A stretch of DNA of 64,000 nt, taken from NCBI RefSeq assembly GCF_003259315.1, contig NZ_QLLT01000007.1:222872-286871 (forward strand), read 5' to 3'. Shown one piece after another: positions 53,308 to 62,127 of this stretch. A program made the position numbers and the translations under genes. Each line of letters begins with the position of its first letter. Position 1 is the stretch's first letter. Source of the stretch: Kitasatospora sp. SolWspMP-SS2h (lineage in GTDB: Bacteria; Actinomycetota; Actinomycetes; Streptomycetales; Streptomycetaceae). The notes below the pieces were generated by a model that was not told the DNA's origin, made no database searches, and saw only the letters and a program-made list of their open reading frames with translations.

Positions 53308-53997
53308 ATGCCCAACCGCCCCGCCGCCCCCGCGCTCCCACGCCGTGACCAGATCCGGAAAGAGGCCGCCAGGCTGTTCGCCGCCCGCGGTTTCCTCGGG
53401 GTCGGCGTCGACGAGATCGGCAAGGCGGTCGGCATCAGCGGCCCCGGGCTGTACCGGCACTTCGCGGGCAAGGACGCCATGCTCGCCGACCTCCTGGTCG
53501 GCATCAGCGAGCGCCTGCTGGACGAGGGGCGGCGGCGCGAGGGCGAGGCCGCCGGGCCGCGCGCCGCGCTGGACTCCCTGATCGACGGGCACATCGACTT
53601 CGCCCTGGACGACCGGGACTTGATCATCCTCCACGACCGCGAGCTGCTCCACCTCAAGGAGGACGACCGCCGCCGGGTGCGCCGGCTCCAGCGCGGCTAC
53701 GTCGAACTCTGGGTCACGGTGGTGCGCGAGGCGTTCCCGCCGCTGGCCGCGCCCGAGGCGGAGCCGCTCGCCCGCGCCGCCGTGCACGCGGTGTTCGGCC
53801 TGCTCAACTCCACCCCGCACAGCGCCGCGCCGCAGCCGCCCCAGAGCACCCAGGGGGCCCAGAGGTCCCAGGCCGAGCCGGGCCCCGAGCGGTCCGGGCT
53901 GGCCCGCGACAGCATGGCGGCCCTGCTGCGCGCGCTCGCCCAGGGGGCGTTCGTGGCGGCCGCCACCGAGGTCGGACAGGACCGGCCGACCGCCTGA
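53308..53997 (+). CDS. TetR-family regulator, likely of the leucine catabolic operon
   Basis: A 229-aa regulator. The TetR HTH is RDQIRKEAARLFAARGFLGV and GVDEIGKAVGISGPGLYRHF, followed by a helical ligand domain (about 80-215) with an Ala/Gln/Ser-rich insert near 165-190. A TACGAT -10 hexamer ends 7 bp before the ATG at 53308, so the message is probably leaderless; the ATG at 53299 would fall inside that hexamer. It is divergent from the MCC beta gene and its sites overlap both promoters. The ligand is probably an acyl-CoA of the pathway, by analogy only. Confidence 0.9.
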   Translation: MPNRPAAPALPRRDQIRKEAARLFAARGFLGVGVDEIGKAVGISGPGLYRHFAGKDAMLADLLVGISERLLDEGRRREGEAAGPRAALDSLIDGHIDFALDDRDLIILHDRELLHLKEDDRRRVRRLQRGYVELWVTVVREAFPPLAAPEAEPLARAAVHAVFGLLNSTPHSAAPQPPQSTQGAQRSQAEPGPERSGLARDSMAALLRALAQGAFVAAATEVGQDRPTA

Positions 53998-54208
53998 CCT
54001 GCCGGTACCGGTGCCCCGCGGTCGACGGGGGGTGGAGCTGTCTCCACCCCTCGCCTAGGACGATCGGCTGACCCAGGTCTAGCCGATCGCCTGAGGCGCA
54101 CCACCACGTACCGCGGGCAACCTGTAGACGGGAAGGAAGCTCGGCCCCAGGTCGTTCAGCCTCCCATGCGCCCCTCGAACCCGATGGACGCTCGACCGGC
54201 CGAATGGT

Positions 54209-54222
54209 TAGCATCACTAAAT
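54209..54222 (+). promoter_or_regulatory. -10 element and possible operator at the ABC-exporter start
   Basis: TAGCAT (54209-54214) is followed 8 bp later by the ATG, fitting a leaderless transcript. TTAG-catca-CTAA across 54208-54220 is a short inverted repeat of the MarR-operator style. Both readings are tentative. Confidence 0.4.
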
Positions 54223-57200
54223 ATGCCCGAGACTCATGGTTTCCCAGAGCGAACTTGGCTCCGCCGGCTCGGTGGCTACTGCTGGCGCTACCGTCGCAAC
54301 CTGCTGCTGTCCTTCGGGGCTTCCCTGGTGGGCATGGCGATCACGGCGATCGTCCCGCTCATCACCAAGCTGATCATCGATGACGTGATCACCACGCACA
54401 GCCGTCCGCTCACCCCGTGGGCGGTGCTGCTGCTGGTCGCGGCGGCGGTGGTGTTCCTCTGCACCCAGATCCGGCGCTACTACGGCGGGCAGCTCGCGCT
54501 GGACGTCCAGCACGACCTGCGCGCCGACCTGTTCCGCTCGCTGACCCGACTCGACGGCCACCGGCAGGACCGGCTGGACACCGGCCAGGTGGTCGGCCGG
54601 GCCACCTCCGACCTGCAACTGGTCAACGGCCTGCTGTCGATGATGCCGATGATGACGGGCTACGCCCTGATGTTCGGCATGTCGCTGGTGGTCATGCTCT
54701 GGCTCTCCCCGCCGCTCACCCTGATCGCCCTGGTGATGGGCCCGGTCCTGTGGTGGATGGCCACGTTCAGCCGCAAGCGCCTGTTCCCCGCCACCTGGGC
54801 CGCCCAGCAGCAGGCCGCCGAGGTCGCGGGCGTGGTGGACGCCGCGATCGGCGGCGTCCGGGTGGTCAAGGGCTTCGGCCAGGAGGCCCAGGAGCGCGGC
54901 AAGCTGGAGCGCGCCTCGCGCGAGCTGTTCGCGGCCCGGCTCCGGTCGATCAGGCTGAACGCCCGTTACACCCCGGCCATGCAGGCCGTCCCCGCGCTCG
55001 GGCAGGTCGCGGTGCTCGCCGTCGGCGGCTGGCTGGCGGTCCGGGGCAGCGTCACGCTCGGCACCTTCGTCGCCTTCTCCACCTACCTGGCGCAGATGAC
55101 CGGCCCGGTCCGGATGCTCGCCATGGTGATCACCGTCGGCCAGCAGGCCCGCGCCGGAGTGGAGCGCGTCCTGCAGCTGATCGACCAGCGCCCGCTGGTC
55201 GCCGACGCCGTCGGCGCCCACCCGCTCGACCCGTCCGCCGCGCCGCCCGGCACCCCCGCGCTGGAGCTCGACCGGGTCGACTTCCACTACCGCGCCGAGG
55301 AGCACCCCGAGCCGGGCAGCGTCCCCGACGGCACCCCGGTGCTGGAGGGCCTCAGCCTGCGGCTCGCCCAGGGGGAGACGCTGGCCCTGGTCGGCGCGTC
55401 CGGATCCGGCAAGTCCACCGTGGCCCAGCTGGTGCCCCGCTTCTACGACCCCACGTCCGGCACGGTCCGGCTGTTCGGGCAGGACGTCCGGGAGCTCACC
55501 CTCGACTCGGTGCGCGCCACCATCGGCATCGTGCCCGAGGAGAGCTTCCTGTTCTCCGAGAGCGTCCGGACCAACATCTCCTACGGGCACCCCGAGGCCA
55601 CCGAGGAGCAGATCGAGGCCGCCGCCCGGATCGCCCAGGCCGACGCCTTCATCAGGGAGCTCCCCGACGGCTACGACACCAAGGTCGGCGAGCAGGGCCT
55701 CACCCTCTCCGGCGGCCAGCGCCAGCGCATCGCGCTCGCCCGCGCCGTCCTCACCGACCCGCGCCTGCTGCTGCTCGACGACGCCACCTCCGCGGTCGAC
55801 CCGCAGATCGAAGCGGAGATCCACGACGCGCTGCACAGCGTGATGGCCGGCCGCACCACCCTGCTGATCGCCCACCGCCGCTCCACCCTCCAGCTCGCCG
55901 ACCGGATCGCGGTCCTGGACGCCGGCCGGCTGATCGACCTCGGTACGCACGAGGAGCTCACCGCCCGATGTCCGCGCTACCGGTCGCTGATCACCGACCC
56001 GGACGCGCTGGCCGCCCCCGCCCCCACCAACGGAGCCGAGCCCGAGCGGGCCACCGGGGCCGAAACCGCCGCGCCCGCAGCACGCACCGCCCCTGCCGCA
56101 CCCGCCGCCGCGGCCGAGAAGTCCGGCGCGGACGCCGAACTGCTCGACAAGGTCGCCGCCCTGCCGCCCGCGACCGACACGCCCGACATCCCGGTCGAAC
56201 AGGCCGAGGCCGCCGACCCCCGGTTCGGCCTCGCCCGGCTGCTCGCCCCCTTCCGCCGCCCCCTGCTGCTCGCCCTGTTCCTGGTCGCGCTGGACACCGC
56301 CGCCGGGCTCACCCTGCCGGTCCTGATCCGGCACGGCATCGACGACGGCGTCAGCAAGGCCGCGCTCGGCGGCGTCGCGGCCGCCTCCCTGCTGGCCCTC
56401 TCCGTCGTCCTGCTCGACTGGCTGGTGCAGGCCACCGAGAGCCGGATCTCCGGCCGCACCGGCGAACGCGTCCTCTACACCCTGCGGCTGAAGATCTTCG
56501 CGCACCTCAACCGGCTCGGCCTCGACTACTACGAGCGGGAACTGACCGGCCGGATCATGACGCGGATGACCACCGACGTCGACTCCATCTCCTCCTTCCT
56601 GCAGACCGGCGTGGTCACCGCCGTGGTCAGCGTCCTCACCTTCTTCGGCATCTTCGCCGCCCTGATCGTGATCGACCCAGGCCTCGCCCTGGTGGTCTTC
56701 GCGGTGCTCCCGCCGCTGGTCATCGCCACGCTGGTGTTCCGCAAGAAGTCCGCCCAGCAGTACCAGGTCTCCCGGGACTTGATCAGCACCGTCAACGCGG
56801 ACCTCCAGGAGAACGTCGCCGGCATGCGGATCGTCCAGGCGTTCCGCCGCCAGGACGCCAACACCGAGCGGTTCGTCGAGCGGGGCCTCGCCTACCGGCA
56901 GGCCCGGGCCAAGGCCCAGTTCTACATCTCGCTGTACTTCCCGTTCGTGCAGTTCCTCTCCAGCGTCGCCTCCGCACTGGTGCTGATCGCCGGAGCCTCC
57001 CGGGTCGACGACGGCACCCTCACCATCGGCGCCCTGGTCGCCTACCTGCTCTACATCGACCTGTTCTTCGCGCCCGTCAACCAGCTCTCGCAGATCTTCG
57101 ACGGCTACCAGCAGGCCGCCGTCGGCCTCGGCCGGATCCGCGACCTGATGCGCACCCCCACCAGCACCCCCCGGGCCGAGCACCCCGTCCCGGTCGGCGC

Positions 57201-57981
57201 GCTGCGCGGCGACATCGACTTCCGGAACGTCAGCTTCGCCTACAACGGCGGCGGCGAGGGCAACCCCGAGGTGCTCTCCGGCATCGACCTGCACATCCCG
57301 TCCGGCCAGACCGTCGCCCTGGTCGGCGAGACCGGCGCGGGCAAGTCCACCCTGGTCAAACTGGTCGCCCGGTTCTACGACGCCACCGGCGGCACCCTGC
57401 GGGTGGACGGCACCGACCTCACCAGCTACGACCTGGACGAGTACCGGCACCGGCTCGGCGTCGTCCCGCAGGAGGCCTACCTCTTCGCCGGGACGGTCCG
57501 CGACGCCATCGCCTACGGCCGCCCCGACGCGAGCGACGCCGAGGTCGAAGCGGCCGCCAAGGCGGTCGGCGCGCACGACATGATCACCCGGCTGGCCGGC
57601 GGCTACCACCACCAGGTCGCCCCCCGCGGCCGCAACCTCTCCGCGGGCCAGCGCCAGCTCATCGCCCTCGCCCGGGCCGAACTGGTCGACCCCGACATTC
57701 TGCTCCTCGACGAGGCCACCGCCGCACTCGACCTCGCCAGCGAAGCAGCCGTCAACCACGCCGCCGACCGGCTCAGCGGCGGACGCACCACCCTGGTCAT
57801 CGCCCACCGGCTCACCACCGCCGAACGCGCCGACCGGGTCGTCGTCCTCGACCACGGCCGCGTGGTGGAGGACGGCACCCACACCGAACTGCTCGACCGC
57901 GACGGCACCTACGCCAAGCTGTGGAACGCCTTCATCGCGGAGGGGCACCCGGCACCGGCCCCCGCCCCGGCCCTCGGCTGA
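54223..57981 (+). CDS. Fused ABC exporter (two membrane-plus-ATPase halves in one chain)
   Basis: A 1252-aa single polypeptide: six-span membrane domain (about 25-305), ATPase domain 1 (about 345-605), an Ala/Pro-rich linker (about 600-660), six-span membrane domain (about 680-975) and ATPase domain 2 (about 1000-1240). Walker A is GASGSGKST (391-399) and GETGAGKST (1035-1043); signature motifs are LSGGQRQRI and LSAGQRQLI. In domain 1 the catalytic Glu after Walker B is replaced by Asp (D519-D520, LLLLDDATSAVD), while domain 2 is canonical (D1163-E1164). This is the asymmetry of heterodimeric multidrug exporters. Substrate unknown. The ATG at 54223 has no ribosome site. Confidence 0.95.
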   Translation: MPETHGFPERTWLRRLGGYCWRYRRNLLLSFGASLVGMAITAIVPLITKLIIDDVITTHSRPLTPWAVLLLVAAAVVFLCTQIRRYYGGQLALDVQHDLRADLFRSLTRLDGHRQDRLDTGQVVGRATSDLQLVNGLLSMMPMMTGYALMFGMSLVVMLWLSPPLTLIALVMGPVLWWMATFSRKRLFPATWAAQQQAAEVAGVVDAAIGGVRVVKGFGQEAQERGKLERASRELFAARLRSIRLNARYTPAMQAVPALGQVAVLAVGGWLAVRGSVTLGTFVAFSTYLAQMTGPVRMLAMVITVGQQARAGVERVLQLIDQRPLVADAVGAHPLDPSAAPPGTPALELDRVDFHYRAEEHPEPGSVPDGTPVLEGLSLRLAQGETLALVGASGSGKSTVAQLVPRFYDPTSGTVRLFGQDVRELTLDSVRATIGIVPEESFLFSESVRTNISYGHPEATEEQIEAAARIAQADAFIRELPDGYDTKVGEQGLTLSGGQRQRIALARAVLTDPRLLLLDDATSAVDPQIEAEIHDALHSVMAGRTTLLIAHRRSTLQLADRIAVLDAGRLIDLGTHEELTARCPRYRSLITDPDALAAPAPTNGAEPERATGAETAAPAARTAPAAPAAAAEKSGADAELLDKVAALPPATDTPDIPVEQAEAADPRFGLARLLAPFRRPLLLALFLVALDTAAGLTLPVLIRHGIDDGVSKAALGGVAAASLLALSVVLLDWLVQATESRISGRTGERVLYTLRLKIFAHLNRLGLDYYERELTGRIMTRMTTDVDSISSFLQTGVVTAVVSVLTFFGIFAALIVIDPGLALVVFAVLPPLVIATLVFRKKSAQQYQVSRDLISTVNADLQENVAGMRIVQAFRRQDANTERFVERGLAYRQARAKAQFYISLYFPFVQFLSSVASALVLIAGASRVDDGTLTIGALVAYLLYIDLFFAPVNQLSQIFDGYQQAAVGLGRIRDLMRTPTSTPRAEHPVPVGALRGDIDFRNVSFAYNGGGEGNPEVLSGIDLHIPSGQTVALVGETGAGKSTLVKLVARFYDATGGTLRVDGTDLTSYDLDEYRHRLGVVPQEAYLFAGTVRDAIAYGRPDASDAEVEAAAKAVGAHDMITRLAGGYHHQVAPRGRNLSAGQRQLIALARAELVDPDILLLDEATAALDLASEAAVNHAADRLSGGRTTLVIAHRLTTAERADRVVVLDHGRVVEDGTHTELLDRDGTYAKLWNAFIAEGHPAPAPAPALG

Positions 57982-58240
57982 GCCCACAGGGCCACGGTGC
58001 CATGCGGTCGCGGAGCCGAACCGCCGAGGCCGACGGCACCCGCGCCCGCCCTCGAACCGGCGGGCGCGGAACGGCCGTCGACCTCGGCTGTGATCGCAGG
58101 TGATCGGAGGGGGCCGGGAGACACGGCCGTCCGGACCCGGAGCCGTCCCGGGCGGGGCACGACCGGGCCGCTCGGCGGTCGCGACCCGGCCACCGCCCGG
58201 TGCGGACCGGCCCGCCGGATCCGCCGGGTCCCGGCCCGGG

Positions 58241-59137
58241 CTACGCCTTCAGCAGCGCCCGGAACAGCGCCTCGACGTCCACCCCGGAGGGCAGTTCGCT
58301 GACCTGGCCGTCCCCGACCTCCACCACCCGCCACCGACCGGCCCCGTCCGCAGGCCCCGCGTCGGCGCGGCGGGCCAGGTCGGTGGTGACGAACCGGCAC
58401 CCCAGTCGGCGGACCAGCGGACGGACGGCGGACAGGTCGGGCTCCACCCGGTTCGCCGGGCTGTCGGGATGCGGTCCGACGAGCACCGGTTCGCCGTCCA
58501 GCCACCAGACCCGGGCCTCCTCCGCCCGCCCGTCCGCGGTCCGGACGAACCGCTCGAAGCGGCGCACCACCAACCCGCCCGCCAGGAACTCGCCCTGCAA
58601 CTCGGCGAAGCGCGACGCCACCCGCTCCAGCGCGTCGAGGTCGGCCAGCTCGGGCACGTAGCAGGCTTCAGCCCACTCGTGCTTGCGGGACTTCACGTAG
58701 TCCTTGACCACCGCGGGCCCCCGCCCGCCCAGGGCGGCGGCGGCCGCGGCCAGCGCGGTCCGGTCCCAGGCCGGGCCGGGCAGCCAGCTGCTGGCCGGGG
58801 TCAGCGACTCGAACGTCCCGTACCAGCCGGGCAGTTCATGGGCGGTCGCGTACGCGTCCGGGCCGGTCAGCAGCGGTCGGCCGAGGGCGGCCAGGGCCTC
58901 AGCGAGTTCGGCGTACCGGGCGGTGGGGATCATCCAGCCCCGGTACCAGAGCGGTCCCGGACCGGCCGGGACGCGGCGGACGGCGGCCCCGACGTCCCCG
59001 GCGAGCAGCGCGTCGTGGTCGAGCAGGAGAGGGCTGCCGCCCGCCGCCCGGACCGCCCCGGCCTCCCAGGCGAAATGCGGGTCCACCCGGCGGGGGAGGA
59101 GCGGGTCTGACGGAAGGATGACGGCGGGCTCTACCAT
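58241..59137 (-). CDS. ATP-grasp domain protein
   Basis: A 298-aa protein with a C-terminal ATP-grasp-like fold: AVVKDYVKSRKHEWAEACYV (ATP-binding Lys), the acidic VRRFERFVRTADGRAEEARV and the metal-binding WRVVEVGDGQVSELPSGV. The N-terminal half (HFAWEAGAVRAAGGSPLLLD) resembles streptomycete proteins that ligate amino acids or modify peptides; the substrate is unknown. The ATG at 59137 is preceded by TAATCT, a -10-like hexamer 5 bp away, with no ribosome site, so it may be leaderless. The 259 bp between it and the ABC exporter hold nothing recognisable. Confidence 0.8.
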   Translation of the reverse strand: MVEPAVILPSDPLLPRRVDPHFAWEAGAVRAAGGSPLLLDHDALLAGDVGAAVRRVPAGPGPLWYRGWMIPTARYAELAEALAALGRPLLTGPDAYATAHELPGWYGTFESLTPASSWLPGPAWDRTALAAAAAALGGRGPAVVKDYVKSRKHEWAEACYVPELADLDALERVASRFAELQGEFLAGGLVVRRFERFVRTADGRAEEARVWWLDGEPVLVGPHPDSPANRVEPDLSAVRPLVRRLGCRFVTTDLARRADAGPADGAGRWRVVEVGDGQVSELPSGVDVEALFRALLKA

Positions 59138-59253
59138 GCGGCTCAGATTAGGTCCACCGATCGGTGGAGAGCCCGGAAATCCCTTGGCCCCTCCCGCATT
59201 TCCGCCCGGAAACCCGATCGACACCCCGTTCCGCCCTCTGTAAGGGTGCTCGC

Positions 59254-59793
59254 ATGCGATGGATCACAGGGCGCCGGAAACCCGGCGGTCAGCGGGTGCC
59301 CCGGCAGGCGGCGCGGACGGTGGTGCTCTCGCCGGACGGCGAAGTGCTGCTGTTCCGGTCCGACAACTCCGAGGTCGGACTGCACTGGAACGCCCCGGGC
59401 GGCGGCCTGGAGCCGGACGAGTCCCCGTTCGAGGGCGCCCTCCGGGAGCTGCACGAGGAGACCGGCTGGACCGACCTCCGGCCCGGCGCGCTCATCTGCA
59501 CCTGGGAGCACGACTTCACCTGGCACGGCACCCCGGTCCGCCAGCACGAGCACATCTTCCTGACCCACGGCCCGCGGCGCGAGCCGGGAGACGTGGCGGC
59601 GGTCCACCGGGTCGACGGCATCCTCGGCTGGCACTGGTGGACGCCGGCCGAACTCGCCGCGCCGGACGCCGACCCGCTCTGGCCGCCGAACCTGTCCAGC
59701 CTGCTCACCGCGGTCCGCGCCGCGGCACCCGACCCGATCGAACCCGTCCACCTCGGCTACGTGCCCCACCCCGCCCCGGAGGGAGACGGCTGA
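59254..59793 (+). CDS. NUDIX hydrolase
   Basis: A 179-aa phosphohydrolase. The NUDIX box is complete, GGGLEPDESPFEGALRELHE followed by ETGW (G-x5-E-x7-REL-x-EE-x-G), at about residues 50-72. The rest is a compact domain with the His/Trp-rich EHDFTWHGTPVRQHEHIFL. The substrate class (nucleoside diphosphate-X) cannot be narrowed. The ATG at 59254 follows TAAGGGTGC. It is divergent from the ATP-grasp gene over 116 bp. Confidence 0.9.
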   Translation: MRWITGRRKPGGQRVPRQAARTVVLSPDGEVLLFRSDNSEVGLHWNAPGGGLEPDESPFEGALRELHEETGWTDLRPGALICTWEHDFTWHGTPVRQHEHIFLTHGPRREPGDVAAVHRVDGILGWHWWTPAELAAPDADPLWPPNLSSLLTAVRAAAPDPIEPVHLGYVPHPAPEGDG

Positions 59794-59845
59794 CAGCCAC
59801 CCGACTCCCGGACGGCCGCGCGGTCCGAGCCGCGACCGAACCGGT

Positions 59846-60598
59846 TCAGCGGATCGGTCGCCGACCCCTCCGGCGTCCACGGGCCGCCGGGAGCTCGGCC
59901 TGCCAGTCACGCAGCCCGAGCTCCCGGTCGTGCACCGCCTCCGGATTGATCACCACCGACAGCAGGGCGGAACGGAGTTCCTCCGGGCCCAGCCCGGTCG
60001 AACGCTGCAACTGCTCGGTGGGCACCGACACCGCGATGGCCGGCCGCCACTCCGGCAGCACCACCTGACAGGTGCCGGACCCGAACCGCAGCAACCGCGC
60101 CGCCACCCGGCGGTCCGGCCCCCGCCCGCCCGGCCCGGCCCCCTCGACCGGCCCCGGCGACCCACCGATCAGCACCCCCATCGGCACCCCGACCGGATCC
60201 ACCGACGCACCGGCGGCCCCGACGGCGACGTCCTCCGCCGGATCGGGAAACCCGTCCGGCGCCGTCGGCACCGCCCGCACCTGGCTCAGCCGCCGCGAAG
60301 GCGCGGGCCGCCGCTGCGGACGCGCCCGCCCCACCGGCCCACCGACACCCCAGGCCCCCGGCGACCACCCGACCACCCCGGGAGCACCCGCACCCAGCAC
60401 CCGCCCCCCGCCACCCGCCCCCCCGAGCACGTCCCCGCCCCGGTCCGACGCGACGCGCTCCCGCTCGGCCCGGTCCGCCGCACCCGCCGCCCCACGACCG
60501 TCCGCCACCGGGTCGCCCGGCACCGAACCGCCCGGCACCGCAGGCCGGTTGGCGTCCGCGTACGGCCGGTCCGACGCGTTCTGTTCGCGCGAGGTCAT
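59846..60598 (-). CDS. Unknown protein with a low-complexity N-terminus
   Basis: A 250-aa protein. The first 130 residues are Gly/Ala/Arg-rich and probably disordered (GGDVLGGAGGGGRVLGAGAP). The C-terminal ~85 residues look folded: RLLRFGSGTCQVVLPEWRPA, TEQLQRSTGLGPEELRSALL, then VVINPEAVHDRELGLRDWQA. No family recognised. The ATG at 60598 has GGAGGGGC, somewhat far (about 10 nt). It is divergent from the trpS leader region. Confidence 0.65.
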   Translation of the reverse strand: MTSREQNASDRPYADANRPAVPGGSVPGDPVADGRGAAGAADRAERERVASDRGGDVLGGAGGGGRVLGAGAPGVVGWSPGAWGVGGPVGRARPQRRPAPSRRLSQVRAVPTAPDGFPDPAEDVAVGAAGASVDPVGVPMGVLIGGSPGPVEGAGPGGRGPDRRVAARLLRFGSGTCQVVLPEWRPAIAVSVPTEQLQRSTGLGPEELRSALLSVVINPEAVHDRELGLRDWQAELPAARGRRRGRRPIR

Positions 60599-60709
60599 GG
60601 CTGCTGCCCCTCCGGATTCTGAGCTCGCCCGATCCTGCACCACCGGCGCGCATCGGGCCAAGGGACGTACGCACACACCCGATGGTTCCGCACCGAGGCG
60701 CCAAACCCG

Positions 60710-60737
60710 TTGCGGGCCCGGGACGCAGCGTTATGGT
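60710..60737 (+). promoter_or_regulatory. Promoter of the trpS leader
   Basis: TTGCGG (60710-60715) and TATGGT (60732-60737) are separated by 16 bp. The predicted start falls 7-8 bp downstream, at or next to the leader-peptide ATG at 60745, so the leader peptide may be translated from a nearly leaderless message. Confidence 0.55.
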
Positions 60738-60744
60738 GGGAGGC

Positions 60745-60783
60745 ATGTCTCTCACGTCATGCCTGCGCTGGTGGCCGTCCTAG
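60745..60783 (+). CDS. trpS leader peptide with tandem Trp codons
   Basis: A 12-residue open frame, MSLTSCLRWWPS, ends in TAG at 60781. Two adjacent Trp codons sit three and four codons before the stop. GGGAGG lies directly before the ATG. Ribosome stalling here on uncharged tRNA-Trp would mask the first arm of the attenuator that begins within the second Trp codon. Confidence 0.8.
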   Translation: MSLTSCLRWWPS

Positions 60784-60832
60784 GACGGCCGTCCCCCACG
60801 CATGACTCCAGGGCCGTCCGCAAGGGCGGCCC
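60773..60832 (+). promoter_or_regulatory. Ribosome-mediated attenuator of trpS (alternative hairpins and terminator)
   Basis: Four segments can pair alternately. 1, GGCCGTCC (60773-60780), pairs with 2, GGACGGCC (60783-60790). Segment 2 can instead pair with part of 3, GGGCCGTCC (60811-60819). Segment 3 pairs with 4, GGGCGGCCC (60824-60832), with a GCAA loop, as terminator. Stalling at the Trp codons covers segment 1, frees 2 to pair with 3 and prevents the terminator. No T-tract follows, as is usual in these bacteria. Confidence 0.82.
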
Positions 60833-60909
60833 CGGCACGAGCACCTCGGACGGACCAGGGCCCACCCCGGCGGGCGGCCACCGACCGCAACCGAGGAGCA
60901 CCTCCCGCC

Positions 60910-61956
60910 ATGACCGTCGCCACCGACGTCCCCTCTGCCACCGCCACCACCGCGAACCCGCTGGTCGCGCCCACCGCCGCAGGGCACCACCGCATCCTGA
61001 CCGGCGACCGCCCCACCGGACCGCTGCACCTCGGCCACTACTTCGGGACGCTCCGCAACCGGGTCGAACTCCAGGCGGAGGGGCTCGAGTTGATGATCGT
61101 CATTCCCGACTACCAGGTGATCACCGACCGGGACCGCGCCGACCGCCCCGCCGAACACGCGGAGAATCTGGTCCTCGACTACCTGGCCGCCGGCGTCGAC
61201 CCGGAACGCGCCACGATCTTCACCCACAGCTCCGTTCCCGCGCTCAACCAGCTGATGCTGCCCTTCCTCAGCCTGGTCAGCGTCGCCGAACTCTCCCGCA
61301 ACCCCACCGTCAAGGACGAGATCGCCCACTCCCGGCAGTCCGCCGTCAGCGGGCTGATGTTCACCTACCCCGTCCACCAGGCCGCCGACATCCTGTTCTG
61401 CAAGGCCGACCTCGTCCCGGTCGGCCAGGACCAACTGCCGCACCTGGAGGTCACCCGCACCATCGCCCGCCGCTTCAACGACCGCTACGCCCCCCTCTTC
61501 CCCCAACCGCAGGCCCTGCTCTCCCGCGCGCCCCTGCTGCTCGGCACCGACGCCGGCAAGATGAGCAAGAGCCGGGGCAACGCCATCGCCCTCGGCGCCG
61601 ACGAGGACGAGACCGCCCGGCTGCTCCGCGGCGCCGTCACCGACCCCGACCGCCACATCGCCTACGACCCGGAGAACCGCCCCGGCGTCTCCAACCTCCT
61701 GCTGCTCACGGCCCTCTGCCAGGACCGGGACCCGCACGCCGTCGCCGAGGAGATCGGCAGCGGCGGAGCTGCCCTCCTCAAGCGCACCGCCACCGAGGCG
61801 GTCAACGAGTACTTCCGCCCCCTGCGGGCCCGCCGCGCCGAACTCGCCGCCGACCGCACCGTCCTGCGCGAGGTCCTGCACGCCGGGAACGCCCGCGCCA
61901 ACGCCGTCGCCGCCCGCACCCTCGACGAGGTGCGCACCGCGATGGGCACCTGCTGA
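60910..61956 (+). CDS. trpS: Tryptophanyl-tRNA synthetase, attenuator-controlled type
   Basis: A 348-aa class I synthetase that charges tRNA-Trp. The HIGH region is GDRPTGPLHLGHYFGTLRNR and the KMSKS loop is DAGKMSKSRGNAI; the Trp-binding region has GLMFTYPVHQAADILFCKADLVPVG. The sequence resembles the auxiliary, indolmycin-tolerant TrpRS1 of streptomycetes rather than the housekeeping type, and the Trp-codon attenuator upstream agrees with that class. Resistance itself cannot be read from the sequence. The ATG at 60910 follows CGAGGAGCACC. A housekeeping copy is expected elsewhere. Confidence 0.95.
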   Translation: MTVATDVPSATATTANPLVAPTAAGHHRILTGDRPTGPLHLGHYFGTLRNRVELQAEGLELMIVIPDYQVITDRDRADRPAEHAENLVLDYLAAGVDPERATIFTHSSVPALNQLMLPFLSLVSVAELSRNPTVKDEIAHSRQSAVSGLMFTYPVHQAADILFCKADLVPVGQDQLPHLEVTRTIARRFNDRYAPLFPQPQALLSRAPLLLGTDAGKMSKSRGNAIALGADEDETARLLRGAVTDPDRHIAYDPENRPGVSNLLLLTALCQDRDPHAVAEEIGSGGAALLKRTATEAVNEYFRPLRARRAELAADRTVLREVLHAGNARANAVAARTLDEVRTAMGTC

Positions 61957-62127
61957 CCCCCGACCGCCCGCACCCCCGTCCCGGCAGGGCGAGCAGTGGC
62001 ACCGCCGGGATGGGTCGTCACCGGACGGGGGATACCGTCAGCAGGCGGAACAACGGCCGGCCGCCTCCCGACCCACTCGCCGCCCGCCCCGCCACGTCCC
62101 CGTTCGCGCTCCCCGAAGGAGTACCGG

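Noticed and set aside
54217..57987. 1256-codon minus-strand frame opposite the ABC exporter
   Set aside because: It is a mirror of the exporter, rich in Gly/Gln/Asp/Val and without domains; all ABC motifs are on the plus strand.
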